NCBI GenBank assembly: GCA_002390045.1
Contig: DGSB01000025.1
Location: forward strand, 1-6,351
Direction of reading: 5' to 3'
From: Fibrobacter sp. UBA4373
GTDB lineage: Bacteria; Fibrobacterota; Fibrobacteria; Fibrobacterales; Fibrobacteraceae
Length of the DNA stretch: 6,351 nucleotides
A program made the translations under genes and the position numbers. The notes below the pieces were generated by a model. That model saw nothing but the letters and a program-made list of their open reading frames with translations. It did not search any database and was not told the DNA's origin. Position 1 is the first letter of the stretch; the number at the start of each line of letters is the position of its first letter. Of this stretch, positions 1 to 6,351 are shown piece after piece.

Positions 1-440
1 AGGCAGTTGCATTCCTCGAAGCTCTTCAGCCGGAATTCCAGGTCTATGCAAAGAACGTCATCAAGAACGCTCAGGCTCTCTGCGCCGAAATGCAGAAGCT
101 CGGTTACAAGGTCATTAGCGATGGCACCGACAACCACCTCATCGTTGTCGATATGACTTCGAAGGGCGTTTCCGGTAAGGAAGCTGAAGTCGCTATGGAA
201 AAGGTCGGCATCTCCTGCAGCCGCTCCACGATCCCGTTCGATCCGCGCAAGCCGATGGATCCGTCCGGCGTTCGTCTCGGTACTGCCGCTATCACGACCC
301 GTGGCTTCGACGAAGAAGACACCCGTGAAGTGGCTCGCATCATCGACCGCGCTATTCAGGCGAAGGATGATGAAGCAGCTCTTAAGAAGATTCGCGAAGA
401 CATCGTGTCTCTCTGCAAGAAGCACCCGCTTTACAAGTAA
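1..440 (+). CDS. glyA: Serine hydroxymethyltransferase, C-terminal part (5' truncated by window edge)
   Basis: This is the C-terminal third (about 145 residues, first full codon at position 3) of the PLP-dependent enzyme that interconverts serine plus tetrahydrofolate with glycine plus 5,10-methylene-tetrahydrofolate in the cytosol, feeding one-carbon metabolism. The visible part begins with AVAFLEALQPEFQVYAKNVI, a typical SHMT helix. It continues through a small-domain segment (HLIVVDM), then the STIPFDPRKP loop and the PSGVRLGT motif. The arginine of that last motif, codon 273-275, corresponds to the family's substrate-carboxylate-binding arginine (R363 in E. coli GlyA). RGF and a C-terminal CKKHPLYK end, like the CARYPVYA end of E. 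coli, complete it. The stop is TAA at 438-440. The PLP lysine and folate site lie upstream, outside the window. A strong terminator follows, so the gene is probably transcribed separately from the kinase operon. Assignment is by recognition of conserved motifs and is secure. Confidence 0.95.
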   Translation, partial: AVAFLEALQPEFQVYAKNVIKNAQALCAEMQKLGYKVISDGTDNHLIVVDMTSKGVSGKEAEVAMEKVGISCSRSTIPFDPRKPMDPSGVRLGTAAITTRGFDEEDTREVARIIDRAIQAKDDEAALKKIREDIVSLCKKHPLYK

Positions 441-466
441 GCTATCGCTCCTGAAATTTGGATTCG

Positions 467-498
467 AAAATCCTCGAGTTTGCTCGGGGATTTTTTTT
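467..498 (+). terminator. Rho-independent terminator after glyA
   Basis: The arms TCCTCGAG (471-478) and CTCGGGGA (483-490) pair over 8 bp with one G-T wobble and a 4-base loop (TTTG). A run of eight T follows at 491-498. Four A at 467-470 can extend the stem against the first T residues. It lies 30 bases after the glyA stop and should end glyA transcription. It also isolates the kinase gene downstream, implying that gene has its own promoter within the next 40 bases. Confidence 0.9.
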
Positions 499-515
499 GT
501 GTGAAATCAAGAAGA

Positions 516-535
516 TTGTCATTTAGCTATATTTT
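516..535 (+). promoter_or_regulatory. Putative promoter of the kinase-nuclease-mfd operon
   Basis: Only 41 bases separate the terminator T-run from the ATG at 540, so a promoter must lie in or just before this stretch if the operon has its own. The AT-rich stretch TAGCTATATTTT (524-535) resembles a -10/-7 element and ends 4 bases before the ATG. A TTGTCA at 516-521 is too close to it (6 bases) to be a classical -35 with that box. If the TATATT box is the -10, transcription would begin at about the start codon, giving a leaderless or near-leaderless mRNA. This is inference from base composition and spacing; no mapped start is known to me. Confidence 0.4.
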
Positions 536-539
536 CCAT

Positions 540-2693
540 ATGCAAGAAAACGTATTGAATCCAGAATCCGGACAATCCAAAAAAACGGACGACGAAATCG
601 ATATTCTCGAAATTGTCAGCATTCTTATTGCAAAGTGGCCTATTTTGATCGCTTTTGTTTTGGTGGGAATGGTTGCCGGTTTCTTTGTCGCGAATTATAT
701 TCGCCCTGCATTTTCGAGCGATGCTCTTTTACAGGTAGACCAAAATGGAAGCTCGGCTGGACTTGCCTTGGGTGATATGGGTGCAATGCTGGATGTGGCG
801 TCCCCTGCAGATGCAGAAATCCAGTTGATTCAGAGTCGCCGTGTTTTGGAAGTCGTTGTGGATGCCGAGCATCTTTCGTATGATGCAATCCCGGTTGCGC
901 TGTTGCCACGATTGTTGCATCAGGAAGGACGTGTGGATGTCGGCTATTTGCATCTCCCTAGGACTTATGACCCGAAAGCGCGGTGGTTCTTGGAAGCTTC
1001 TCAAGATTCGTCTTTGGCCGACAGTAGCTACCAGATTGTGGACCCGATGGGAAAAGTGGTTTTAAAAGGGCGCGTCGGTGACACTTACCGAATCCCGCTT
1101 GCCGGGGATACCCTTGCTGTCCTGATTCTCAACATGATGGCCTCGCCGAATGAAAAATTCCTTCTTTCGGAAAAAGACCCGCGCCTGGCCTTGGATGCTC
1201 TCCGCAAAAATTTAACCGTCGCGGAACAAGGGAAAAAGACCGGAATTATTCGTATGGAAATTCAGCATCGCTATGCGGACCGGGCTGCCAAAATTTTAAA
1301 TACCATTGCCGATACCTATGTGCGTCAAAATGTGGAAGCCCGCAGTAAAGAAGCGACAAAGACTTTGGAATTTTTGGAAGAGCAGCTGCCTGCGGTGAAA
1401 GCAAAACTGGATTCTTCGGAACAGATCCTTTCGTCGTACCGTCAGGAAGAAGGCTCGATTGATTTGAACGGTGAAGCTCGCAGCGCGTTGGAAAAGAGAA
1501 TGGATCTGGAAAGACATCTCTTGGAATTGCAGCAGAAATATCAAGAAACAACACGTCTTTTTAAGGAAGATCACCCGACAGTTCTGGCTTTGAAGAAACA
1601 GCAACAGCAGGTTCGTCGCGAAATGGTGAAGCTTGTCGATGAAACGAAGGATCTTCCGGCGAAACAGCAAGAAATTCTTCGCCTGCAGGGCGACGTCAAT
1701 GTGAATAGTGCCATTTATACGAACATGATGAACAACATCCAGCAGCTTCGCGTGGTGCAAGCCGGTGAAGTTGGGAATGCTCGTGTTGTGGACCGTGCCC
1801 GGATCGAATTGACTCCGGTAAAACCGCGCAAAAAGGTAATCCTTCTCGGCTTTATTGCCGGAGGTTTTGCTGCCGGAGCGGTGCTCATCTTTTTGCTTCG
1901 CGTGCTTTCGAACCGCGGAATTCGCTCTTCGAGCGAAGTGGAACGCGAAACAGGCGTGAGCGTTTATGCACGAATTCCGGAAACTCGTCAGTCGAAGAAT
2001 TTGAAAAAATTCACCTTGGTAGAACAGGACAGTGATGACCTCGCGTGCGAAGCTCTTCGGACTTTAAGAACTTCTCTCGAATTTTCGATGATGGATTCGA
2101 AAGTGTTGTTGATAACAGGAATTACGCAGGATGCCGGTAAATCCTTTGTCGCCAAAAACCTTTCGGCGCTTTTTGCAATGAACGGCAAAAAGGTCCTTCT
2201 TGTTGACGTGGACTTCCGCGCGAGTGTGTTGAGTCACCGGGGCCGTAAGCGCGGACTTTCGGATTATCTTTTGGGAAAGCTTCCTTTGGAAGAGGCGCTT
2301 GAACATTTGAATCCGCAGATGGATCTTTTAGGCGCAGGTTCTTTTTCTTCTTCGCCGTCCGAGATGATTTCGAGCAAAGCGTTCGAATCGTTGATCGATG
2401 AAATGAAGTCGAAGTACGATTTGATCGTTATCGATTCGGCTCCTGTGCTTGCTGTGGCAGACGCTTTGATTGCGAGCCGTTATTCCGATTTTGTCTTGAT
2501 CGTTGTCCGTTATGGCCATGATTCGATGGAAGCTCTTCGTGAAGGCCTCGGGCAATTTGACAAGGCAAACGTGAAACATAAGGCGATTGTCTTTAACCGT
2601 TGTGTTTATGAAAATGGCCATGGCTACGGCTATGGTTACGGTTACGGCTATGGAAATAAATACGGTTACGGGAAAAAGAAGAAAAAATCCTAA
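540..2693 (+). CDS. wzc: Wzc-type polysaccharide co-polymerase / bacterial tyrosine autokinase
   Basis: This 717-residue inner-membrane protein is predicted to control chain length and export of capsule or exopolysaccharide through cycles of tyrosine autophosphorylation. A Wzz-like N-terminus has transmembrane helix 1 at about residues 33-54 and the conserved SSDALLQVDQN and DAEIQLIQSRRVL segments. A long, largely helical periplasmic region (about 266-410) ends in a GNAR motif (412-415, the GNVR domain). A TPVKP proline motif precedes transmembrane helix 2 (about 433-456). The cytosolic BY-kinase domain has E504-ALR507-TLR510 (the oligomerisation EX2RX2R motif), Walker A GITQDAGKS (527-535, K534), Walker A' VDVDFR (555-560) and Walker B VIDSAP (D632). 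The tail carries tyrosines at 690, 696, 698, 700, 702, 704, 708 and 710, then five lysines. Order and length match E. coli Wzc (about 720 residues). I chose the ATG at 540; an in-frame TTG at 480 falls inside the glyA terminator. No Shine-Dalgarno is visible. No Wza or phosphatase gene is in view, so the polymer it serves is unknown. Confidence 0.93.
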   Translation: MQENVLNPESGQSKKTDDEIDILEIVSILIAKWPILIAFVLVGMVAGFFVANYIRPAFSSDALLQVDQNGSSAGLALGDMGAMLDVASPADAEIQLIQSRRVLEVVVDAEHLSYDAIPVALLPRLLHQEGRVDVGYLHLPRTYDPKARWFLEASQDSSLADSSYQIVDPMGKVVLKGRVGDTYRIPLAGDTLAVLILNMMASPNEKFLLSEKDPRLALDALRKNLTVAEQGKKTGIIRMEIQHRYADRAAKILNTIADTYVRQNVEARSKEATKTLEFLEEQLPAVKAKLDSSEQILSSYRQEEGSIDLNGEARSALEKRMDLERHLLELQQKYQETTRLFKEDHPTVLALKKQQQQVRREMVKLVDETKDLPAKQQEILRLQGDVNVNSAIYTNMMNNIQQLRVVQAGEVGNARVVDRARIELTPVKPRKKVILLGFIAGGFAAGAVLIFLLRVLSNRGIRSSSEVERETGVSVYARIPETRQSKNLKKFTLVEQDSDDLACEALRTLRTSLEFSMMDSKVLLITGITQDAGKSFVAKNLSALFAMNGKKVLLVDVDFRASVLSHRGRKRGLSDYLLGKLPLEEALEHLNPQMDLLGAGSFSSSPSEMISSKAFESLIDEMKSKYDLIVIDSAPVLAVADALIASRYSDFVLIVVRYGHDSMEALREGLGQFDKANVKHKAIVFNRCVYENGHGYGYGYGYGYGNKYGYGKKKKKS
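2616..2672 (+). repeat. GGYTAY hexamer repeat encoding the Gly-Tyr tail of the kinase
   Basis: Five consecutive GGYTAY units (2622-2651) encode Gly-Tyr five times. They are preceded by a related GGCCAT (Gly-His) unit and followed, after GGA AAT AAA, by TAC GGT TAC GGG. The units alternate between TAC and TAT and between GGC and GGT, so the tract is a degenerate tandem repeat, not a perfect microsatellite. In protein terms it is the C-terminal tyrosine cluster that BY-kinases autophosphorylate. In the +1 frame the same bases read as Ala/Val/Thr/Met codons and create several ATG triplets used or usable by the next gene. A gain or loss of one 6-base unit would keep both frames. Confidence 0.85.
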
Positions 2694-3444
2694 ACTGCAT
2701 AAAAGCCGCTTTTTCGCCGTGCTTTTTTTGCTGAGCGTCGTGGCTTTTTTATTTGCGCGGAATCCGGCGGAACTCCCTGCCAAACATTATGATTTCGATC
2801 ATGCAAAGAAGCAGATGGACCGTATTTATTATGGCGATTTGCGTGTAACGGTTTATTGCGGTTGTCCCTACGAAAATAATTCCAAGCCGAACAACATCGA
2901 CTTTGCCGCTTGTGGATTTGCACCTCGGAAAAATGCAAATCGAGCTGCTCGCATTGAATGGGAACATGTTGTGACGGCGCATAATATAGGGCTTTTTAGA
3001 CAGTGCTGGCACAAGGAAGGGAATCGAAGCGCCCGAAAAAACTGCGAAGAAACCGATCCCGAATTTGCGATAATGGAAGGAGATCTTCACAATCTTTTGC
3101 CGAGCATTGGAGAAGTCAACGGGGACCGTAGCAACTTTATGTTTTCGCAGTGGACGAACGATCCGAAGCCTATGTATGGAACATGCGAATCCATTGTGGA
3201 TTTCAAGGACCGTAAATTTCAGCCTCGAAAAGAAGTGCGGGGAATGCTTGCTCGGATTTCTTTTTACATGGAAAAAACTTATGGCATCACGCTTTCCAAG
3301 GAAAGACGTCGCCTTTTTGAAGTTTGGGACAAACAGTATCCGGTAAACGCTTGGGAATGTGAACGCGATGCCCGAATTTATAAAGTGCAAGGCGATCACA
3401 ATCCTTTTGTATATGCGAAGTGCCGTGAAGCAGGACTCATATGA
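2650..3444 (+). CDS. endA: Endonuclease I (EndA family), exported DNase
   Basis: This is a 264-residue non-specific nuclease of the endonuclease I family (beta-beta-alpha-metal fold), predicted to cut DNA in the periplasm or outside the cell. A basic N-region (KRRKNPKLHKSR) and a hydrophobic core (about 21-36, FFAVLFLLSVVAFLFA) form a signal peptide or signal anchor. The mature part tracks E. coli EndA closely: RIEWEHVV with catalytic H106 and probable metal ligand E105, RQCW, KNC, GDLHNL, GEVNGDRSNF (N157 the probable second metal ligand), a FSQW segment, YPVNAWECERD and KVQGDHNPFV. Eight cysteines lie after the signal, enough for four disulfides, consistent with an oxidising compartment. 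From memory, a periplasmic disulfide-containing EndA-like DNase is known in Fibrobacter succinogenes. The start is uncertain: in-frame ATGs at 2608, 2614, 2620 and 2632 also exist, but 2650 gives the most normal signal peptide. None has a clear Shine-Dalgarno. It overlaps the kinase gene by 44 bases and mfd by 4. Confidence 0.93.
   Translation: MEINTVTGKRRKNPKLHKSRFFAVLFLLSVVAFLFARNPAELPAKHYDFDHAKKQMDRIYYGDLRVTVYCGCPYENNSKPNNIDFAACGFAPRKNANRAARIEWEHVVTAHNIGLFRQCWHKEGNRSARKNCEETDPEFAIMEGDLHNLLPSIGEVNGDRSNFMFSQWTNDPKPMYGTCESIVDFKDRKFQPRKEVRGMLARISFYMEKTYGITLSKERRRLFEVWDKQYPVNAWECERDARIYKVQGDHNPFVYAKCREAGLI
3432..3444 (+). promoter_or_regulatory. mfd ribosome binding site and ATGA stop-start overlap
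   Basis: AGGA at 3432-3435 sits 5 bases before the ATG at 3441. The nuclease stop TGA (3442-3444) shares bases with that ATG as ATGA. This arrangement typically couples translation, with ribosomes ending the nuclease gene restarting on mfd. It fixes the mfd start and supports co-transcription. Confidence 0.75.
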
Positions 3445-6351
3445 CCACTCTTGAATTTCCCGAATTTTTATCTGCTGAAAATTTAGGACGGCTTTCTGCC
3501 TTTGCAGAATTGCGCTCTGGAATGTTGCATGTGGAAGGGATGACTCCGGCCTCCTCCGCGATGATGGTGGCGGATCGTTTCTGCAAGTTCCCTCAGAGCA
3601 TTTTGGTCGTGGTCGACGATTACCGCACCGGCGAAGTTTGGATGCAAAACTTGCAGAGTCTTTGCGGCGATAAAAATGTCCACTTTTTTCCATCGCTTGG
3701 GCTGAAACCTTATGAAGCCAAAGTCCCGTTCGCGGGAATTCTCGAAGAACGACTTAAATTCTTTAAAGCGTCGCAAGGGAAATTGCCGTTTATTGCAGTT
3801 TGCCCGTTGGATTCCTTGCTGCTGCGTTTGCCGGAACCGAGCCTTTTAGAAAAACAAAAAATCGTTTTTCGCAAAGGGGATGTCATTGATCCGTTGTCGC
3901 TCCGAAAGACGCTAGGCGATATGGGCTATACGGAACAGCCTGTCGTGAGTACGGTCGGTGAATTTTCGATTCGAGGCTGCATTGTGGATATCAACCTGTA
4001 CATGCAGGAACATCCGGTCCGTTTGGAATTCTTTGGCGATGAAATTGAAAGCATCCGCTCTTTCGACATCTTTTCCCAGCGCTCGATCGATCAGCTGAAT
4101 TCTGTGGAAGTATACCCGCATGGGGAATTCAACCTTTCTGTCGAAGAAAAAGCAAAGATTCCTGTCGAGGAAGAAGAGCTTGTTTGGTGGCGTCGGCCGG
4201 AATATGAAACCTTGAAATCGACCGTTTTGGATTACATGCCTGACGCGGCAATCGTATTTGACGGACTTTCCGTTTTGGAAGAATCTGCGGGAAAGCTTGG
4301 CGCCTTGCATGTCAAATCCTATGAAAAGGCGATTTCCTTGCAGCAGAAAGTCGCTCCGCCGACCGATCTGTGGTACCGCTTTGACATTTTTGAATCCGAA
4401 TTTTCAAAACGTATCGTTTTGGATTTTACACGTGCCCGGATGGAATCTCCGGATTGGATTTCGATTGCGGTGCGGCAACAGACCAAAGGCGTTTCGGGAA
4501 CGAGCGGTCTTGTTAAGGAAATCGAAGGCTTCTATGCACAGGGCGGTTTAGTTTATCTGGTGGCTCATTCCGAAGGAAGCGCCCAGCGTGTGCAGCACCT
4601 TTTTGATGGCGCGCCTGTCGCGGGAATTCTCATCGGCGATCTTTCCGACGGCTTCTGGATTGAATCGGATAATATCGCCTTTCTGACGGAAGCAGAAATC
4701 TTTAACCGTACAGGCAAGGTTCGCCGTAAACACGCCGTTTCGGGCTCGATCTCGGACGCACTTCTTGTCGAAAGCTTAACCCGTGGCGATTTTGTTGTCC
4801 ACGAAGATCACGGTATTGGACGCTACATGGGGCTTGTCCGCGAAAAAATCAACGGCGGCCTCGTGGATTGTATCCAGCTCGATTATGCGGACGGGGACCG
4901 CTTAAAATTCCCTGTGTCGGACTTGCGAAAAATCGAAAAGCTCCCCAGTTCCGAAGAAGAAACGGTTCCAGAACTTGCGCATCTCGGGAGCAAGAGTTGG
5001 GAAAAGCTCAAAGAACGAGTTAAGAAACGCGTTATCAAGATTGCACGGGAACTGGTTCAGTTGTATGCAAAACGAGAGCTGATCGAAGGCTTCGCATTTC
5101 CTCCGGATTCCCGCATGCAAAAGGAATTCGAAGATGCGTTCGAATATGAACCGACTCCCGATCAGGTTCGAGCCACAAAAGAAATCAAGGAAGACATGGA
5201 AAATAACCGCCCCATGGATCGCCTTGTTTGTGGGGACGTCGGCTTCGGCAAAACGGAAGTGGCGATGCGCGCCGCGTTTAAATGCGTCTATTCTAAAAAG
5301 CAGGTCGCGGTGCTTGTACCGACGACAATTCTTGCTGCCCAGCATTACGAGACCTTCAAGGAACGTTTTGCCGCATTCCCGGTCAACATCGCTCTGGTGA
5401 ACCGTTATAAGACGGCAGGCGAAAAGAAAAAGATTTTCAAGGAAGTTTCCGAAGGCAAGTATGATATTGTCGTGGGAACGCATGCCCTCCTTTCGAACCA
5501 AAGCGCGTTCAAGGACCTCGGGCTTTTGATCATTGACGAAGAACAGAAGTTTGGCGTTAAGCAAAAGGAACATTTAAGAGAATTGCGTTTGACGGTCGAT
5601 ACGCTCAGCATGAGCGCCACGCCGATTCCGCGATCCCTCCATCTATCGTTGACCGGTGTGCGCGATATTTCGCTGATTAACACGCCCCCGATGAATCGAT
5701 TGCCTGTCGAAACGAAAATCCTTCAGCGTGACGATACGGTTCTTGCCGAAGCGATTCACGACGAACTTGCCCGCGGCGGTCAAGTCTTTGTGGTAAACGA
5801 TCGAGTGCAGTCGATAGAACATTTGGCGGAAGATATCGAAGCGATGGCTCCGGGGGCCCGCGTGGCGGTAGCCCATGGTCAAATGGAAGATCATGATTTG
5901 GAACGCGTCATGGACGCTTTTATCAAGGGAGATTTTGATATCCTCGTCAGTACGAGCATTATCGAAAGCGGTCTAGATGTTCCGAATGCGAACACGATTC
6001 TGATCATGAACGCGCACCACTTTGGCATTAGTCAGCTGTACCAGATGCGCGGGCGTGTAGGGCGTTCCGACGTTCTCGCCTATGCATATCTCGTCATTCC
6101 GAAGAACGAAATGATTTCTGCGGAATCGACCAAGCGCTTACAGGCTTTGGAACAGTTCACGGATCTCGGCAGCGGTTATCAGCTTGCGATGCGCGATTTG
6201 GAAATCCGCGGCGCAGGCAACCTGCTCGGTTCGGAACAGCATGGCTTTATTGCAGAAGTGGGTTTTGAAACGTATGTGCGCCTTGTGCGTGAAGCTGTTG
6301 AAGAACTCCGCGGCGGTGGGGAAGAGTCTTCGAAGGTGCAGCCCCGCGTGG
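3441..6351 (+). CDS. mfd: Transcription-repair coupling factor Mfd (3' truncated by window edge)
   Basis: Mfd is the ATP-driven translocase that pushes RNA polymerase stalled at lesions off the template and recruits UvrA for nucleotide excision repair. The reading frame is open from the ATG at 3441 to the window end, 970 codons with no stop; E. coli Mfd has 1148 residues, so the C-terminal inhibitory domain (D7) lies mostly beyond the edge. The UvrB-like N-terminus includes GEFSIRG (173-179). By alignment, R178, R194 and F198 match E. coli R165, R181 and F185, which contact UvrA. The RNA polymerase-interacting domain starts near 447 (RGDFVVHEDHGIGRY). Helicase motifs follow: Walker A GDVGFGKT (K604), DEEQ (699-702), SATP (725-728), ESGLDVPNANT, and QMRGRVGRS (868-876). 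The translocation DLEIRGAGNLLG segment begins at 919. SATP replaces the usual TATP, a mild change. No promoter of its own is visible; expression probably comes from the upstream operon. Identification is secure. Confidence 0.97.
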   Translation, partial: MTTLEFPEFLSAENLGRLSAFAELRSGMLHVEGMTPASSAMMVADRFCKFPQSILVVVDDYRTGEVWMQNLQSLCGDKNVHFFPSLGLKPYEAKVPFAGILEERLKFFKASQGKLPFIAVCPLDSLLLRLPEPSLLEKQKIVFRKGDVIDPLSLRKTLGDMGYTEQPVVSTVGEFSIRGCIVDINLYMQEHPVRLEFFGDEIESIRSFDIFSQRSIDQLNSVEVYPHGEFNLSVEEKAKIPVEEEELVWWRRPEYETLKSTVLDYMPDAAIVFDGLSVLEESAGKLGALHVKSYEKAISLQQKVAPPTDLWYRFDIFESEFSKRIVLDFTRARMESPDWISIAVRQQTKGVSGTSGLVKEIEGFYAQGGLVYLVAHSEGSAQRVQHLFDGAPVAGILIGDLSDGFWIESDNIAFLTEAEIFNRTGKVRRKHAVSGSISDALLVESLTRGDFVVHEDHGIGRYMGLVREKINGGLVDCIQLDYADGDRLKFPVSDLRKIEKLPSSEEETVPELAHLGSKSWEKLKERVKKRVIKIARELVQLYAKRELIEGFAFPPDSRMQKEFEDAFEYEPTPDQVRATKEIKEDMENNRPMDRLVCGDVGFGKTEVAMRAAFKCVYSKKQVAVLVPTTILAAQHYETFKERFAAFPVNIALVNRYKTAGEKKKIFKEVSEGKYDIVVGTHALLSNQSAFKDLGLLIIDEEQKFGVKQKEHLRELRLTVDTLSMSATPIPRSLHLSLTGVRDISLINTPPMNRLPVETKILQRDDTVLAEAIHDELARGGQVFVVNDRVQSIEHLAEDIEAMAPGARVAVAHGQMEDHDLERVMDAFIKGDFDILVSTSIIESGLDVPNANTILIMNAHHFGISQLYQMRGRVGRSDVLAYAYLVIPKNEMISAESTKRLQALEQFTDLGSGYQLAMRDLEIRGAGNLLGSEQHGFIAEVGFETYVRLVREAVEELRGGGEESSKVQPRV

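Noticed and set aside
104..343. Minus-strand open frame over glyA, and similar short frames elsewhere on both strands.
   Set aside because: Each overlaps a gene with clear conserved motifs, lacks its own recognisable domain or start signal, and is explained by codon bias of the real gene.
480..539. In-frame TTG at 480 as an extended start for the kinase (20 extra residues).
   Set aside because: It lies in the loop of the glyA terminator, has no ribosome binding site, and would add residues not seen in Wzc relatives. The ATG at 540 places the N-terminus as expected.
2673..2693. A-rich run at the end of the kinase gene as a programmed frameshift site fusing kinase and nuclease.
   Set aside because: A +1 shift would be needed to enter the nuclease frame, while A-run slippage usually gives -1. 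A fusion would also place a signal sequence after a cytosolic domain. Ordinary re-initiation explains the overlap.
2700..2729. AAAAGC ... GCTTTTTTT as a terminator between kinase and nuclease.
   Set aside because: The stem is short and A-T rich with either a 3-base or a long unpaired loop. It lies inside the nuclease signal-peptide codons, where Phe and Leu codons explain the T runs.
2749..3693. A 314-codon open frame on the minus strand.
   Set aside because: It lies opposite the nuclease and the start of mfd, both of which have strong family motifs. The antisense translation shows no recognisable domain and is rich in Arg, Ser and Phe as expected of a shadow frame.
5613..5624. SATP in place of TATP in the Mfd helicase motif as a sign of inactivation.
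   Set aside because: Ser for Thr is a conservative change, seen in other helicases. All other motifs, including K604, D699/E700 and the QMRGRVGRS arginines, are intact.

Overview
The window reads as ordinary chromosomal sequence from a bacterium with roughly balanced base composition. The best guess is a member of Fibrobacter or a close relative in the Fibrobacterota. The clues are the codon style (frequent AAG, AAC, GAA and TCG), a Mfd helicase whose late motifs (NAHHFG, QMRGRVGRS) look like those of the Fibrobacteres-Chlorobi-Bacteroidetes group, an AT-rich CTATATTTT promoter-like box just before an ATG with no Shine-Dalgarno, and an EndA-type exported nuclease of a kind known from Fibrobacter succinogenes. 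This is inference by eye; no database search was possible.

Layout, with every real gene on the plus strand. Positions 1-440 hold the C-terminal third of serine hydroxymethyltransferase (glyA), cut by the left edge. Positions 441-539 form a short intergenic gap with a strong intrinsic terminator and a putative promoter. Positions 540-2693 encode a complete Wzc-type polysaccharide co-polymerase and bacterial tyrosine kinase, ending in a Gly-Tyr repeat tail and a lysine run. Positions 2650-3444 encode an exported endonuclease I (EndA family), whose start lies out of frame inside the end of the kinase gene. From 3441 to the right edge runs the transcription-repair coupling factor gene mfd, open at its 3' end (970 codons seen), which overlaps the nuclease stop by ATGA.

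The kinase, nuclease and mfd genes overlap end to start with no terminator between them, so they probably form one transcription unit starting near 540. The products act in different places: an inner-membrane exopolysaccharide regulator, a periplasmic or secreted DNase, and a cytosolic DNA repair translocase. Their linkage may be a compact housekeeping-type arrangement rather than one pathway. I see no mobile element, CRISPR array, tRNA or rRNA. No clearly new system is evident. The points most worth a second look are the coding overlap at the Tyr-repeat tail, the possibly leaderless start of the kinase gene, and the kinase-nuclease-mfd operon.
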